DNA from: Trinickia soli
GTDB lineage: Bacteria; Pseudomonadota; Gammaproteobacteria; Burkholderiales; Burkholderiaceae
Assembly: GCF_002879855.1 (NCBI RefSeq)
Contig: NZ_PNYB01000024.1
Span: 17,997 to 81,996 of the forward strand
Direction: 5' to 3'
Length of the DNA stretch: 64,000 nt
The notes below the pieces were generated by a model. The model was not told the DNA's origin. It searched no databases and saw only the letters and a program-made list of their open reading frames with translations. Of the stretch, positions 34,751 to 44,034 are shown in pieces. Within the stretch, counting starts at the first letter, position 1, and each line of letters starts with the position of its first letter. The position numbers and the translations under genes were made by a program.

Positions 34751-36979
34751 TCACGAACCCATCGCCGGGTTCATCACCCAGCCGATCGTGCGCAACTCGA
34801 CGTCTTCTTCGAGTTCCTGATACGAGAGCACCGGCAGGTCCGGCAATGCACCGGCCAGCGTCGTGCGTACATAGCGGCGCGCATTGAGCGAAACGACGAC
34901 CGCCGTGCGCACCGAAGTCGCGCGCTTGCGCGGCATGCTCGCGCCCGACGCGCTCTGGTGACCGTCGAAGATGTTTCGCACCTGTTGGCAAACGTCGTCC
35001 TTGACCTCGCGCGCGAGAGCGAGGATGTTGCCCTGCTTTGTCCGCAGCACGGCCTGTTCGATACGCTCCTGCAGCACGGGCTCGAACATGATGACGTCGA
35101 GCTTGCGGGCATTGCCGACGTGACGATCCGTGATCATCCGGCGCAGATCGACCCGCACCAGCTCGACGAGCGCGACCGTGTCCTCGGGCTCTTTCGGCGC
35201 CCACGTGATCATGCTTTCGAAGATGATCCGCAGATTGCGAATCGGAATGTCTTCGACGAGCAGCCGCCTGAGCACTTCGGTAATCCGTTGCAGCGGAACG
35301 AGCCTCATCAGCTCGGCGACGAGCTCGGCATAATCGCGGCGCACGAGCCGGATCAGGTGCTGCGCCTCCTGGATACCAATCAGCGCGGCCGCGTGCTTGC
35401 GCACTTCGCTTTCGACGTGTCGGGCCAGCACATCCTCGCTGCGCAATCCGACCGTGCGTGTCACCCTGGCTTTGCTCGCGCCGAGACCCCAGGCGTTGTT
35501 CGTAGCAACGGGCGCGGCCTCTTTGGCGTCGGATTCCGCGGCGCGCGCATCGAGCGGCAGCCAGACCGGCTGCGAAAAAGGGCCGAACGACTCGCCGGGC
35601 GTGCGCTCGACGTTCTCCTGCAATGGCGTCGCCCCGTCCCACAACAGTTGATCGGGCCGCAATTGCCCTTCCGATGCGAGCACGTCCTGCACGAACACCT
35701 GATAGCTGCCATCGGACATCGCGGCATCGAACGCGACATGCACACGCGGGAAGATCGGGCCGATGTCGGCATCGACGCTCGTCTTCGCCGCGGCCAGCGC
35801 TTCTTGCAGACGCACGAGATTCAGATGCGGAGACAGGTTGCGCGACAACGTCACGGCCAGCGGCGAAGTCACGCCCGACGTATGCGGCCCCACCTCCGTT
35901 TCGCCTTCGTCGGAGATCGGTTCGGCCAGCGTAATGAGCCTGAGCGGCGGCATCGCCTTGCGCCGACGCAGCAGCAACACGCCGCCACCGCCCGTTGCAA
36001 GCGCAAGCAAGCCGAACGACCAGGCAGGAAAGCCGGGGACGCACGCAAAGGCGAGCAAGATGACCGCCGAAATCAGCAGCGCGCGAGGATGGGCCGTCAC
36101 CTGCTTGCCGATCTGCTCGCCGAGCTGGCTGTCGTTCGCATCGCGCGTCGCCACGCGGGTGGTCACGACACCGGCAGCAATCGAAACGAGCAGCGACGGA
36201 ATCTGCGCCGACATGCCGTCGCCAACCGTCAGGATTGCGTAGCGGTGCAGCGCGTCGGCCACGCTCATATCCTTCATGACCGTGCCGACCGCAATGCCGG
36301 CCAGAATGTTGACGAACGCGATGACCGTCCCGGCGATTGCATCGCCCTTGACGAACTTCATCGCGCCGTCCATCGCGCCGTGAAGCTGCGATTCCTGTTC
36401 GAGCCGCTCGCGCCGACGCTTCGCCTCGTCGGAACTGATGATCCCGGCCCGCAGATCGGCGTCGATGCTCATCTGCTTGCCGGGCATCGCATCGAGCGAA
36501 AAACGCGCGCCGACTTCGGCCACGCGCTCCGAGCCTTTTGCAATCACGATGAACTGCACGATTGCGATGACCAGAAACACCACACCGCCGACGACAAAAT
36601 TGTTGCCGACGACGAGCCGCCCGAATGCGTCGATGATGTGTCCGGCACTGGCGTGGAGCAGGATCAGCTTGCACGAGGCAATGTTCAGCGACAGACGCAA
36701 CAACGTCGTAAACAGCAGCATGGCCGGAAACGACGAAAAGCTCAGCGCCGACGGCAGATAGGTGGACACCGTCAACAATACGACGCTGATGGCCAGATTG
36801 AGCGAAATGAGCGCATCCATCACCGCCGTGGGCAGCGGCAATACAAATAGCGACACGACGATCGCCATGAAGCCGGCCAACGCAAGATCGTAGGGTTTCA
36901 CGGGACGACGCGCGTCGTCGGCGCCGCTTCGGCCCGGCAACCACCCCCTCATTTGCTTCCTAAGCGCCGCCACCGACAT
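34751..36979 (-). CDS. sctV: Type III secretion major export gate protein SctV
   Basis: A 742-residue FlhA/YscV family protein, full length. About eight N-terminal membrane helices (residues 28-330) include the conserved FHIPEP-like loop region (ARFSLDAMPGKQMSIDADLRAG). The large cytosolic domain that forms the nonameric ring follows. GAGGG lies before the ATG at 36979 on the minus strand. It is the first gene of the 13-gene leftward sct operon and is divergent from a luxR gene across a 246-bp regulatory region. Confidence 0.97.
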   Translation of the reverse strand: MSVAALRKQMRGWLPGRSGADDARRPVKPYDLALAGFMAIVVSLFVLPLPTAVMDALISLNLAISVVLLTVSTYLPSALSFSSFPAMLLFTTLLRLSLNIASCKLILLHASAGHIIDAFGRLVVGNNFVVGGVVFLVIAIVQFIVIAKGSERVAEVGARFSLDAMPGKQMSIDADLRAGIISSDEAKRRRERLEQESQLHGAMDGAMKFVKGDAIAGTVIAFVNILAGIAVGTVMKDMSVADALHRYAILTVGDGMSAQIPSLLVSIAAGVVTTRVATRDANDSQLGEQIGKQVTAHPRALLISAVILLAFACVPGFPAWSFGLLALATGGGGVLLLRRRKAMPPLRLITLAEPISDEGETEVGPHTSGVTSPLAVTLSRNLSPHLNLVRLQEALAAAKTSVDADIGPIFPRVHVAFDAAMSDGSYQVFVQDVLASEGQLRPDQLLWDGATPLQENVERTPGESFGPFSQPVWLPLDARAAESDAKEAAPVATNNAWGLGASKARVTRTVGLRSEDVLARHVESEVRKHAAALIGIQEAQHLIRLVRRDYAELVAELMRLVPLQRITEVLRRLLVEDIPIRNLRIIFESMITWAPKEPEDTVALVELVRVDLRRMITDRHVGNARKLDVIMFEPVLQERIEQAVLRTKQGNILALAREVKDDVCQQVRNIFDGHQSASGASMPRKRATSVRTAVVVSLNARRYVRTTLAGALPDLPVLSYQELEEDVELRTIGWVMNPAMGS

Positions 36980-37225
36980 GAGAGCCCTCGCTCGAATATT
37001 TCCAATTCACGCTATGCGAAAACGCAGATCCGCGACGGAAAGTGTAAGAGCGAGGGGTGGTCGTCTCAATCGTGAATTTCGTAGTAATTCGCAAATCGAC
37101 TGCGAGGTCACCCCGAAACACTACTGAACAGTGCAGTTCCGCGGCCTATACCCCTACGGCTATAGTCGAAAACCATGAAACTACGCTCGAACACGCGTAG
37201 CGCCGCTTACAAGAAGGAGGACTGC
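36980..37225. promoter_or_regulatory. Divergent control region between sctV and luxR gene 2
   Basis: This 246-bp region must carry promoters for the main sct operon and for luxR2-sctQ-sctR. It contains a 17-bp dyad at 37074-37090 (GAATT, seven bases, AATTC) whose centre includes TTCGTAGT. The 11-mer TTCGTAGTAAT is found again at 42960-42970. A second dyad-like element, ACTG-N7-CAGT, lies in 37124-37140. Confidence 0.5.
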
Positions 37226-38101
37226 ATGACGAACCCCGAGGCGCGCAAGCGCCTGCCGAAAGGCAGCAGCGAGCGAGATCCCCGACACGCAATCGACTTT
37301 ATCGAGGTGGCCGATTGCCAGCTCGTAGTCAGCAAGAACGTCGGCCGTTCAGGCGACGCGAACGGCGGCGATCGCGCCTCCGAAATCGCGACCGACCTCG
37401 CCGCCGCGCATTCGGCGCATGAGCGCAAGCAGTTGCTGCGCATCGCCCTGCGTACGATCGGCTTCGATTGGTTCTGCTACTGCAGATTGACGCGGCTCGG
37501 CGAGATGGTCAATCGCGCGCGCTACTTCGACTTGTGCTCGCCGCCGGGCTGGGCGCAGCGCTACGTCGATCAGCGCTACTTCGACGTCGACCCGCGCATG
37601 GCCTTTGCTTGCCGGCACGATTGGCCCCTTGTTTGGGACCACGAGACGCTCGCCGCCGACGGCCCCGTCACCCCCGCATCGAGCGAGCGCATGCAGCGCT
37701 TTCTCGAAGACGCCGACGGCTGCGGCACGCGCAGCGGCATCGCCTTCGGCCTCGTCGATCCCGGCAGCCTCGAGCACAGCGTGATGATCTTCAGCTCCGT
37801 CAACGCAACGAGCGAATGGATCAACGACCGCGTCGTAGGCCAGGCCTATGCGCTCGGCCTCGGTGTCCACGCGTTCCTGGCGGGGCAAATGGCGTCGATG
37901 GCGCAAACGCCGACGCTCTCCGATCTGCAGCGGCGCATCCTCAACTTCACGGCCAGCGGCCTCAGCGACCGCGAAATCGCGCAGCAACTGAACATGTCGC
38001 GCAGCAACGTCGACTATCACATGCGACAAATCCGCAAGAAGTACGGCGTCCTCAACCGTGTGCAGCTCGCGTACCTCGCGGGCCGCTTGTTCGTCGTCTG
38101 A
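37226..38101 (+). CDS. LuxR-type regulator 2, inside the type III locus
   Basis: A 291-residue LuxR protein. Its ligand domain is the most canonical of the six in this region: GWAQRY gives the Trp and Tyr, YFDVDP the Asp-Pro, LVWD the second Trp, and GTRSGIAFGL the Gly of the acyl-homoserine-lactone pocket. The C-terminal helix-turn-helix contains LSDREIAQQLNMSRSNVDYHMRQ. AAGGAGG lies before the ATG at 37226; an upstream in-frame start at 37175 is less likely. The stop is 5 bp before sctQ, so it is cotranscribed with sctQ-sctR and divergent from sctV. It is a good candidate for a direct regulator of the locus. Confidence 0.9.
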   Translation: MTNPEARKRLPKGSSERDPRHAIDFIEVADCQLVVSKNVGRSGDANGGDRASEIATDLAAAHSAHERKQLLRIALRTIGFDWFCYCRLTRLGEMVNRARYFDLCSPPGWAQRYVDQRYFDVDPRMAFACRHDWPLVWDHETLAADGPVTPASSERMQRFLEDADGCGTRSGIAFGLVDPGSLEHSVMIFSSVNATSEWINDRVVGQAYALGLGVHAFLAGQMASMAQTPTLSDLQRRILNFTASGLSDREIAQQLNMSRSNVDYHMRQIRKKYGVLNRVQLAYLAGRLFVV

Positions 38102-38106
38102 CGCTG

Positions 38107-39312
38107 ATGTTCGCTCCTCCCGCGAGCGCCACGCGCGACGCAAGCGTGCCGCGCGAAGCGAATGCGTCGCGAGAGACCGGCGCTGCACGTTCCGCTTCCG
38201 CACCTCAGGCGGCCCAGCCCCTCGCCAGCGCCGCCGGTCTGCCGCGGATCAGTACGCTCGCCGCACACGCGCTCAATCGCGCGTACGCGTGGCCCGCACC
38301 GTTCGCACTGGCATTGGCACGCGGCAACTACGCATTGCGCTGGGACGCCGACGCCGAACTGGCGGCGCCCGGTCACGTCTACACGTTCCGCTTCGGCCCG
38401 GCCGAAGGCTGGTTCGTGCTGGACGCGATCGGCGAACACGAGTTGATCGGCGATGCCGCCAGCGAAACCGTGCCCGTTGAAATTCGCTGTGCGCTGCTTG
38501 CCGATGCGCTTGCCCCAATCATCGACCAGCTCGAAGCGAAAACGCGCCAGCGCATCGAACTCGGCGTCGCACACTCCGGCGCCCACGTGCACAAGAGCGA
38601 GTTCATCAACGAGCGCGACCTGTTGCGCTTTTCCGTGACGAAGGCCGGCAGCGCATGGCGCTGTCATGGCGCATTGCGTTTTGCGGAAGAGCGCTTCCTG
38701 GGCCTTGCCTGCCCCACAGAGCCGCCGCCGCCCAAGGTGGAAGCATCCGATTTCGACACGTTACCGATAGCGCTGCACTTCGAGGTCGGTTCGACGATGC
38801 TTAGCGTTGGCGAACTTCGTTCGATCGCACCGGGCGACATCATCGGCATCGAACGCTGGCAATCGTTCGGTCAGGCGCTTCGCTGCATCGCGACGACGCG
38901 AGACGGGCGCCTGACCGTGATGGCGAAAGCGGTGGGTACGCGCATCGTCATCGACCAAATCGAGGAGAATCCCGTGACGTCCAATCCGCGCTCCGATGCG
39001 TCGGCGCCGAACTCACCGACATCGACCGCGAGCGCTCAAACGGCGGCCGGCGAGGCGTCCGCCGAGCCGAAGCTCGCGCAGCTCGACGCGCTCGAAGTAC
39101 GGGTGTCGTTCGAGCTCGACGAACGATCGATGCCGCTCGCCGAGTTGAAGGCGCTCAAGAGCGGTTACGTGATCGAACTCGAGCAGCCGCTCAATCAGAG
39201 CACCGTGCATATCCGCGCGAACGGCGCACTCGTCGGGCAAGGGCATCTGATCGCCGTCGGCAATAAGCTCGGCGTCCGCGTCTCGCGTTTTTCGGAGAAC
39301 GGCGATGAGTAG
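38107..39312 (+). CDS. sctQ: Type III secretion C-ring protein SctQ
   Basis: A 401-residue protein with two SpoA domains near the C-terminus (about residues 215-285 and 320-395, the last ending LIAVGNKLGVRVSRF). This is the YscQ/HrcQ/FliN-FliM type, the core of the cytosolic sorting platform. The start at 38107 follows luxR2 by 5 bp; the frame is open far upstream only in luxR2's shadow. A Ser/Thr/Ala linker (residues 290-315) joins the two SpoA domains and begins with a probable internal start. It overlaps sctR by eight bases. Confidence 0.88.
   Translation: MFAPPASATRDASVPREANASRETGAARSASAPQAAQPLASAAGLPRISTLAAHALNRAYAWPAPFALALARGNYALRWDADAELAAPGHVYTFRFGPAEGWFVLDAIGEHELIGDAASETVPVEIRCALLADALAPIIDQLEAKTRQRIELGVAHSGAHVHKSEFINERDLLRFSVTKAGSAWRCHGALRFAEERFLGLACPTEPPPPKVEASDFDTLPIALHFEVGSTMLSVGELRSIAPGDIIGIERWQSFGQALRCIATTRDGRLTVMAKAVGTRIVIDQIEENPVTSNPRSDASAPNSPTSTASAQTAAGEASAEPKLAQLDALEVRVSFELDERSMPLAELKALKSGYVIELEQPLNQSTVHIRANGALVGQGHLIAVGNKLGVRVSRFSENGDE
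38974..39312 (+). CDS. Probable internally initiated SctQ-C product
   Basis: Inside sctQ and in the same frame, GAGGAG (38962-38967) sits six bases before GTG (38974). Initiation there would give a 112-residue protein with the linker and the final SpoA domain. Internal translation producing SctQ-C is established for YscQ, SpaO and relatives, where the short form joins full-length SctQ. That it happens here is inferred from the well-placed Shine-Dalgarno and the domain boundary. Confidence 0.55.
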   Translation: MTSNPRSDASAPNSPTSTASAQTAAGEASAEPKLAQLDALEVRVSFELDERSMPLAELKALKSGYVIELEQPLNQSTVHIRANGALVGQGHLIAVGNKLGVRVSRFSENGDE

Positions 39313-39964
39313 CATGCCGAGTCCCGTAACAGCCATCTTTCTGATCGTGGCGCTCGGCACGCTGCCGTTCGCCACGTTGATGGTCACGAGCTACACGAAG
39401 CTCGTCGTCGTGCTGGGCCTCTTGCGCACGGCGCTCGGCGTGCAGCAAGTGCCGCCGAACATCGTGCTGAACGGCATCGCCCTGATCCTGACGATCTACA
39501 TCATGGCGCCCGTGGGCGGCAGCATCCTCGACAAGATGCAAGAGGATCACGTTTCGATTGGCAGTTCCCTGAGCGTCGACGACGTCGTCGCGATCGGGCA
39601 GGCGATCTCACCGCCGCTCAAGAAATTCCTCGAGCAACATACGGTGCCCGGCGAACGCAACTTTTTCATGCGCTCGGCCACGGCGATCTGGCCGGCCGAA
39701 CGCGTCCAAACGCTGAAGGCGGACGACCTCATGGTGCTCGTGCCGAGCTTCATGCTTTCCGAACTGACGCGTGCGTTTCAGATCGGTTTCGTGATTTACG
39801 TCGTCTTCGTCGTGACCGACCTCATCGTGGCGAACGTTCTGCTTGCCCTGGGCATGCAGATGATTTCGCCGACGACGATCTCGATCCCGTTCAAGCTGCT
39901 GCTGTTCGTCATGCTCGACGGCTGGTCGCTGCTCGTGCATGGGCTCGTGCTGTCATACCGCTAG
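39305..39964 (+). CDS. sctR: Type III secretion export apparatus protein SctR
   Basis: A 219-residue YscR/FliP family protein with four hydrophobic segments. The conserved blocks TSYTKLVVVLGLLRTALGVQQVP and VPSFMLSELTRAFQIGF are present, as is the C-terminal ISPTTISIPFKLLLF. It forms the core of the export gate. Its start lies within the end of sctQ, so translation is coupled. Unlike most systems, sctR is on the opposite strand from sctS and sctT. Confidence 0.96.
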   Translation: MSSMPSPVTAIFLIVALGTLPFATLMVTSYTKLVVVLGLLRTALGVQQVPPNIVLNGIALILTIYIMAPVGGSILDKMQEDHVSIGSSLSVDDVVAIGQAISPPLKKFLEQHTVPGERNFFMRSATAIWPAERVQTLKADDLMVLVPSFMLSELTRAFQIGFVIYVVFVVTDLIVANVLLALGMQMISPTTISIPFKLLLFVMLDGWSLLVHGLVLSYR

Positions 39965-39979
39965 TCGGGAGGAAGAGCG

Positions 39980-40708
39980 ATGCGTCGCATCTGGACGGCC
40001 GCTATCGTCGCCCTGCTTCTCGCCGTCAATGCAAGCGCCGCGCGCGCCAGCGATTTTCTTTCGTTGGCCGCGCGCTGCGCACCCAATGTCGACGGGCATA
40101 CGCTGGCCGCGCTCGTCAGTGTCGAATCGGGCTACAACCCGTATGCGATCGGCGTCGTCGGCTCGCATCTCGTGCGCCAACCCGCCTCGCTCGACGAGGC
40201 CCTTGCGACCGTCGACAACCTGACGCGGCTCGGCTACAACTTCAGCCTCGGCCTCGGCCAGGTCAATCGCTATAACCTCGCGCGCTTCGGCGAATCCGTC
40301 ACCTCGATCTTCGACCCCTGTGCAAACCTGCGCGTCGCGGCGTCGATTCTCGGCGAATGCTTCGCGCGTGCGGCGCGCGTCGAAGCCAACGAACAATACG
40401 CGCTGCGCAAAGCACTGTCGTGCTATTACAGCGGCAACTTCACCACCGGATTTACCGCGGGCTACGTCGAACGCGTCGTTTCCCATGCACTCGACGATGG
40501 GCATCACGAGGTCGCCCCGATTCCGCTCGCGCCAGGCGGGGCTGCGCCGCCCTCTTCGTCGGCCGCGCGCGGCGGGCCTGCCCGCGCCGCGCTTTCCCGT
40601 TCGACGCGCGGTGCGCATGCATCGCGGTGCGCGCCCGGCATCGTCGTACTGTCCGACTGCGTCAGCGATGGTCTGCCCCGCAATGGCACCGTCAAGATCC
40701 TGCGTTGA
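39980..40708 (+). CDS. Lytic transglycosylase, VirB1/IagB-like
   Basis: A 242-residue exported protein with a signal peptide (MRRIWTAAIVALLLAVNASAARA) and an SLT domain: VSVESGYNPYAIG carries the catalytic Glu, NFSLGLGQVNRYN the second motif, and ALSCYYSGNFTTG the third. It would open peptidoglycan locally for assembly of the secretion apparatus. It lies 15 bp behind sctR in the same unit. The C-terminal 60 residues are Ala/Arg/Ser-rich and not conserved. Confidence 0.88.
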   Translation: MRRIWTAAIVALLLAVNASAARASDFLSLAARCAPNVDGHTLAALVSVESGYNPYAIGVVGSHLVRQPASLDEALATVDNLTRLGYNFSLGLGQVNRYNLARFGESVTSIFDPCANLRVAASILGECFARAARVEANEQYALRKALSCYYSGNFTTGFTAGYVERVVSHALDDGHHEVAPIPLAPGGAAPPSSSAARGGPARAALSRSTRGAHASRCAPGIVVLSDCVSDGLPRNGTVKILR

Positions 40709-40749
40709 ACCGACATGAACGGCGGCATCGAGCGAAACCGCCCCACGGT

Positions 40750-41700
40750 TCATCGATGCGTGGAGCCGCCGAGCAGAAACGCGAGATGCGTGCGATTGGC
40801 CGCGCCATATCGGCGACGCAACAGACGCAGGTGATAGTCGACATTGTGCGGCGTCGTTTGCAGACGCGCCGCGATCTGCTTGTCCGACAGCCCACCGACG
40901 AGACACGACAGAATGCGCGCCTGCATCTCGGTCAGCGTCTCTTTCTGAACAACATCGGGCGCGCCGACTTCGATAGCGAGGCGCCTTGGGTCCGACGCGA
41001 AGCGATGCAACGACAAACCGAACGCGAGCGCCTGCACGAACACATGTTCGGCGATCCATTCGGCACCTGTCCGGCCAGCCGCCAGGCTGACGACGGCGCG
41101 CACGCCGCCAGGAGCGGTGGGAATGCTGAACATGACGCCGCTTTGAACGCCTTCGCACTCGAGCGCCGGAAACAAACCGCGTAACGCTTCCGGCGAGCCG
41201 TCTCGACGCCACGCGCGCAGCAGCCAGTCGAGATCCCAGACGAGCGGCACGCTCGACGCGCTGACTGCGGCAAGGCGCGGATCGAGCCCGCCGTAGCCGC
41301 CTTCGATATACTCGCGGCCGAAGTGATGCGGCGCCGTGTCGTCGAGCGCCCATGCGTGAGCCGTCAAACGGTGTTCTGCCCGCTCATCGACCCGTGCATA
41401 GGCGAGCGCGCTAAAGCCCATGACATGCAACAGCGCGCGCAGCAAGCGCGCCCGTTCCTCCGGCTCCTCGGCCGACATCAACTGCACGGCGACCACCATC
41501 TCCGCGCGCAGTGCCGCGGCTTGCTGCCCGAATGAACCCGCGAGCCCGAGCCGCGGGGGCTCTGCCGCCGCGCCGCGAGAGCATCGGCACGCCGTATCGA
41601 ACCGCTTTTTTGCATCGCCGCGTGAGCGCGCCGCGATGCGTTTCGTTACCTCCTGCGCGAGCCATAGCTCGACGCCGCAGCATTTCGTTCTCGTATCCAT
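40750..41700 (-). CDS. LuxR-type regulator 3
   Basis: A protein of about 316 residues with a ligand-like domain (EYIEGGYGGLDPRLA, LVWDLDWLL, EGVQSGVMFSIPTAPGG) and a C-terminal helix-turn-helix (LSDKQIAARLQTTPHNVDYHLRLL). The Tyr, Asp-Pro, second Trp and Gly positions of LuxR pockets are kept; the first Trp is Phe. The start is uncertain: the ATG at 41700 was chosen, but the frame is open to 41886 with another ATG at 41754. It is convergent with the transglycosylase gene. ACGAATTCGT, a 10-bp palindrome, lies upstream at 41802-41811. Confidence 0.82.
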   Translation of the reverse strand: MDTRTKCCGVELWLAQEVTKRIAARSRGDAKKRFDTACRCSRGAAAEPPRLGLAGSFGQQAAALRAEMVVAVQLMSAEEPEERARLLRALLHVMGFSALAYARVDERAEHRLTAHAWALDDTAPHHFGREYIEGGYGGLDPRLAAVSASSVPLVWDLDWLLRAWRRDGSPEALRGLFPALECEGVQSGVMFSIPTAPGGVRAVVSLAAGRTGAEWIAEHVFVQALAFGLSLHRFASDPRRLAIEVGAPDVVQKETLTEMQARILSCLVGGLSDKQIAARLQTTPHNVDYHLRLLRRRYGAANRTHLAFLLGGSTHR

Positions 41701-41895
41701 TTTCCAGACCGACGACACTTTCGACACACGCTGACCGAGCGCGCAGAAGCGCATGGCAGCGCTGCCGATTGAATGTACCGGCGTGGACAATGCATCGATA
41801 TACGAATTCGTCGTCTCGCTATAGCTGCGAGACATACACGTACGCACGACGTCCGCGCAAACGTTGCACCACGCGGATCCGGCCATGCACCATCG

Positions 41896-42834
41896 TCATG
41901 CGAGGTTGACCCGATGTTCGCTGACGATCGCGCCGAGCGCATCGCGCAGCTCGCCGGCAGCCGACGCCACGCAACTGCGCAGCGATTCGGCGAACGGCCC
42001 GTCGAGGGTCTTGCTGGTGCCGAGCAGCTTCACTTCGAACTGAAGTTCCGGCGAAAGCAGATAGGCGTGTAGCTCGCCCGGGCCGCCTGCCACGGCCGTG
42101 AACGTGTCGAGCAGCGCATAGCCGATGCCTTGCGTGACAAGGGCCCGCGCGATGGAATAGGTTTGCACGACGATGTTGGCCTGCAGCCCCAGGCTTGCGT
42201 GCTGCAATCGCTGACCGATCAGCGAGCCGAGCGGCGTACCGTCGTGTAAGCGAATGAAAGGTCGATCCGCGAGATAACCGAGTTCGCTGAGCGGCGCCGA
42301 TTGACGCAGCAGCCGCGGCCAGCCGATCGGCGTCGCGAGCACCATTTGCCCCGTCGACAGTACGTGCGCCTCGATGCCCGGCACCGCGGGCGGCGACAGG
42401 CAGATGCCGAGATCGACCGCGCCGGCGCGCAACGCGGCGACGACCTCGTTCGTATGCAACGTCGCCAGTTCGAAGGCAGCGTCCGCATGGGTGACGAGCA
42501 TACGTTCGATCGCGCGCGGCAATACGCTGTTGGCCAGACTTGGCGTGACCGCGAGGCGCAGCGGCGCACCACCGCGGCGCACGGAAGCCGACGTAAAGCG
42601 CAGTTTCTCGATGGCGGCGAACACCTGCTCGACTTCGGGATAAATCGACTGCAGTTCGTTGGTCGGCACAAGGCGCCCGCGCACGCGTTCGAAAAACTTG
42701 AACCCGGCTTGCTGCTCGGCGTGCTGCAGCGTGCGTGAGACCACGGGTTGCGATACATGGAGTAAATCGCCGGCTCCGCTGATCGAGCCCGTGATCATGA
42801 TTGCTCTCAGCACTTCAATGTGGCGCAGCCGCAT
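41896..42834 (-). CDS. LysR-family transcriptional regulator within the LuxR cluster
   Basis: A 312-residue LysR protein. The N-terminal helix-turn-helix is RHIEVLRAIMITGSISGAGD then LLHVSQPVVSRTLQHAEQQ, and the periplasmic-binding-protein-like effector domain follows (PLRLAVTPSLANSVLPRAIERM). This group includes regulators of amino-acid metabolism, but no target is obvious. It is divergent from luxR gene 4 and upstream of luxR gene 3. The start at 42834 begins the conserved domain; the frame is open to 42906. Confidence 0.88.
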   Translation of the reverse strand: MRLRHIEVLRAIMITGSISGAGDLLHVSQPVVSRTLQHAEQQAGFKFFERVRGRLVPTNELQSIYPEVEQVFAAIEKLRFTSASVRRGGAPLRLAVTPSLANSVLPRAIERMLVTHADAAFELATLHTNEVVAALRAGAVDLGICLSPPAVPGIEAHVLSTGQMVLATPIGWPRLLRQSAPLSELGYLADRPFIRLHDGTPLGSLIGQRLQHASLGLQANIVVQTYSIARALVTQGIGYALLDTFTAVAGGPGELHAYLLSPELQFEVKLLGTSKTLDGPFAESLRSCVASAAGELRDALGAIVSEHRVNLA

Positions 42835-42959
42835 GGGAGAAAGCGTCTTCTCAACAAGAAAATGAGTAGGGAGAATCTTACCTGCCACGCACGCGCAACG
42901 GCGCATCTCTTACCGACACCTTTCGAATTGAACGAAGGCTCGGGCAGGCATAGCCAAGG

Positions 42960-42970
42960 TTCGTAGTAAT
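42960..42970. promoter_or_regulatory. Candidate shared operator motif upstream of luxR gene 4
   Basis: TTCGTAGTAAT is identical to 37078-37088 in front of luxR gene 2, and both copies lie about 130-140 bp before their luxR start codons. Related TTCGTAGT copies occur at 44028-44035 and, inverted, at 23208-23215. The role is inferred from recurrence only. Confidence 0.35.
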
Positions 42971-43098
42971 ACACGGTTGAAGCGAAGAAAACCATAGGGC
43001 GACTACTGGATCATGCTTCGCACGAAAGCTGCCGCCGCTGGGATACTGTGACCTCACTCTTTGGCGTGCGGGGGCGCGCCTTCCCCGGAGCAAGAAAT

Positions 43099-44034
43099 AT
43101 GAGTCAGTATGGCATGAGCGATACGGATACCGATGTTTCGAACTTCCAGGTCTTCGGCGACGTCGATCTCGATAGCGCTGCCGAGGTTTCCCTCGACTCG
43201 GACGCACCCGACGGGCAGCGTCTCGCCGGTATCGCACACGACCTGGCGAAAGCCGGCAACGCACAGGAGCGGCACGCGCTGCTGCGTCCGACACTGCGCG
43301 CGGCCGGCTTCGATTCGCTGTGCTACATGCGCGTCTCGCGCATCGGCGACACGATCAATCGGCTTATCTACTTCAACGCGTTCTCGCCGGCCGGCTGGGC
43401 CCAGCGCTATCTGCGCGAGCGCTTTTACGAAATCGATGCGCGCCTTGCCTATTCGTGCCGGCACGAATGGCCGATGCTCTGGGACCTATCGTCGATCGCT
43501 ACGAATGCGTCACAGCCGGGCGCCGGCACTTCGTCCGGCGCCTCCGCGGCTGCACCGTCCACGCAGAGCCCGGCCGCGACGGCGCGCGCTACGCGCCTGA
43601 CGACGGCCGCCCGCGAGGCAGGTATGCTCTCGGGCGTTTCGTTCGGGCTCGGCACACCCGATGCGCTCGACACGTGCATCGTGATGTTCTCCAGTTCGCA
43701 AACGTCCAAGGCTCGTTTGCCCGACATGGCGATCGGACATGCCTACGCGCTCGCGGTGGGCTTGCACGAATTTCTCACGTCGCGCGCGCCGCGACTTCAG
43801 CGTGCCACCTACTGCACGGAATTGAGCGACATTCAACGCTCGATTCTCGAGCTCGTCACGCTCGGCATGAACGACAAGGACATCGCCGAGCGTCTTGGCA
43901 CCTCGCATCACAATGTCGATTATTACCTGCGCCAACTGAAGAAGCTTTACCACGCAACCAATCGCGTGCAGCTCGCGTACATCGCAGGCCGCGTGCTCGG
44001 AGCGCCCGTTACGAGCTGCGGCGCAAATTCGTAG
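43099..44034 (+). CDS. LuxR-type regulator 4
   Basis: A 311-residue LuxR protein closely resembling regulator 2: SPAGWAQRYLRERFYEIDARLAYS and EWPMLWDLSS preserve the Trp, Tyr, Asp and second Trp of LuxR pockets, with Ala in place of the Pro. AGMLSGVSFGL gives the Gly. An Ala/Ser/Thr-rich insert (about residues 137-173) splits the ligand domain. The helix-turn-helix reads MNDKDIAERLGTSHHNVDYYLRQL. The ATG at 43099 follows GGAG. It is divergent from the LysR gene. The similarity to regulator 2 suggests local duplication. Confidence 0.88.
   Translation: MSQYGMSDTDTDVSNFQVFGDVDLDSAAEVSLDSDAPDGQRLAGIAHDLAKAGNAQERHALLRPTLRAAGFDSLCYMRVSRIGDTINRLIYFNAFSPAGWAQRYLRERFYEIDARLAYSCRHEWPMLWDLSSIATNASQPGAGTSSGASAAAPSTQSPAATARATRLTTAAREAGMLSGVSFGLGTPDALDTCIVMFSSSQTSKARLPDMAIGHAYALAVGLHEFLTSRAPRLQRATYCTELSDIQRSILELVTLGMNDKDIAERLGTSHHNVDYYLRQLKKLYHATNRVQLAYIAGRVLGAPVTSCGANS

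Noticed and set aside
34713..36944. 743-codon minus-strand frame inside sctV
   Set aside because: It is an out-of-frame shadow of sctV; the true frame gives a full FlhA/YscV-family protein.
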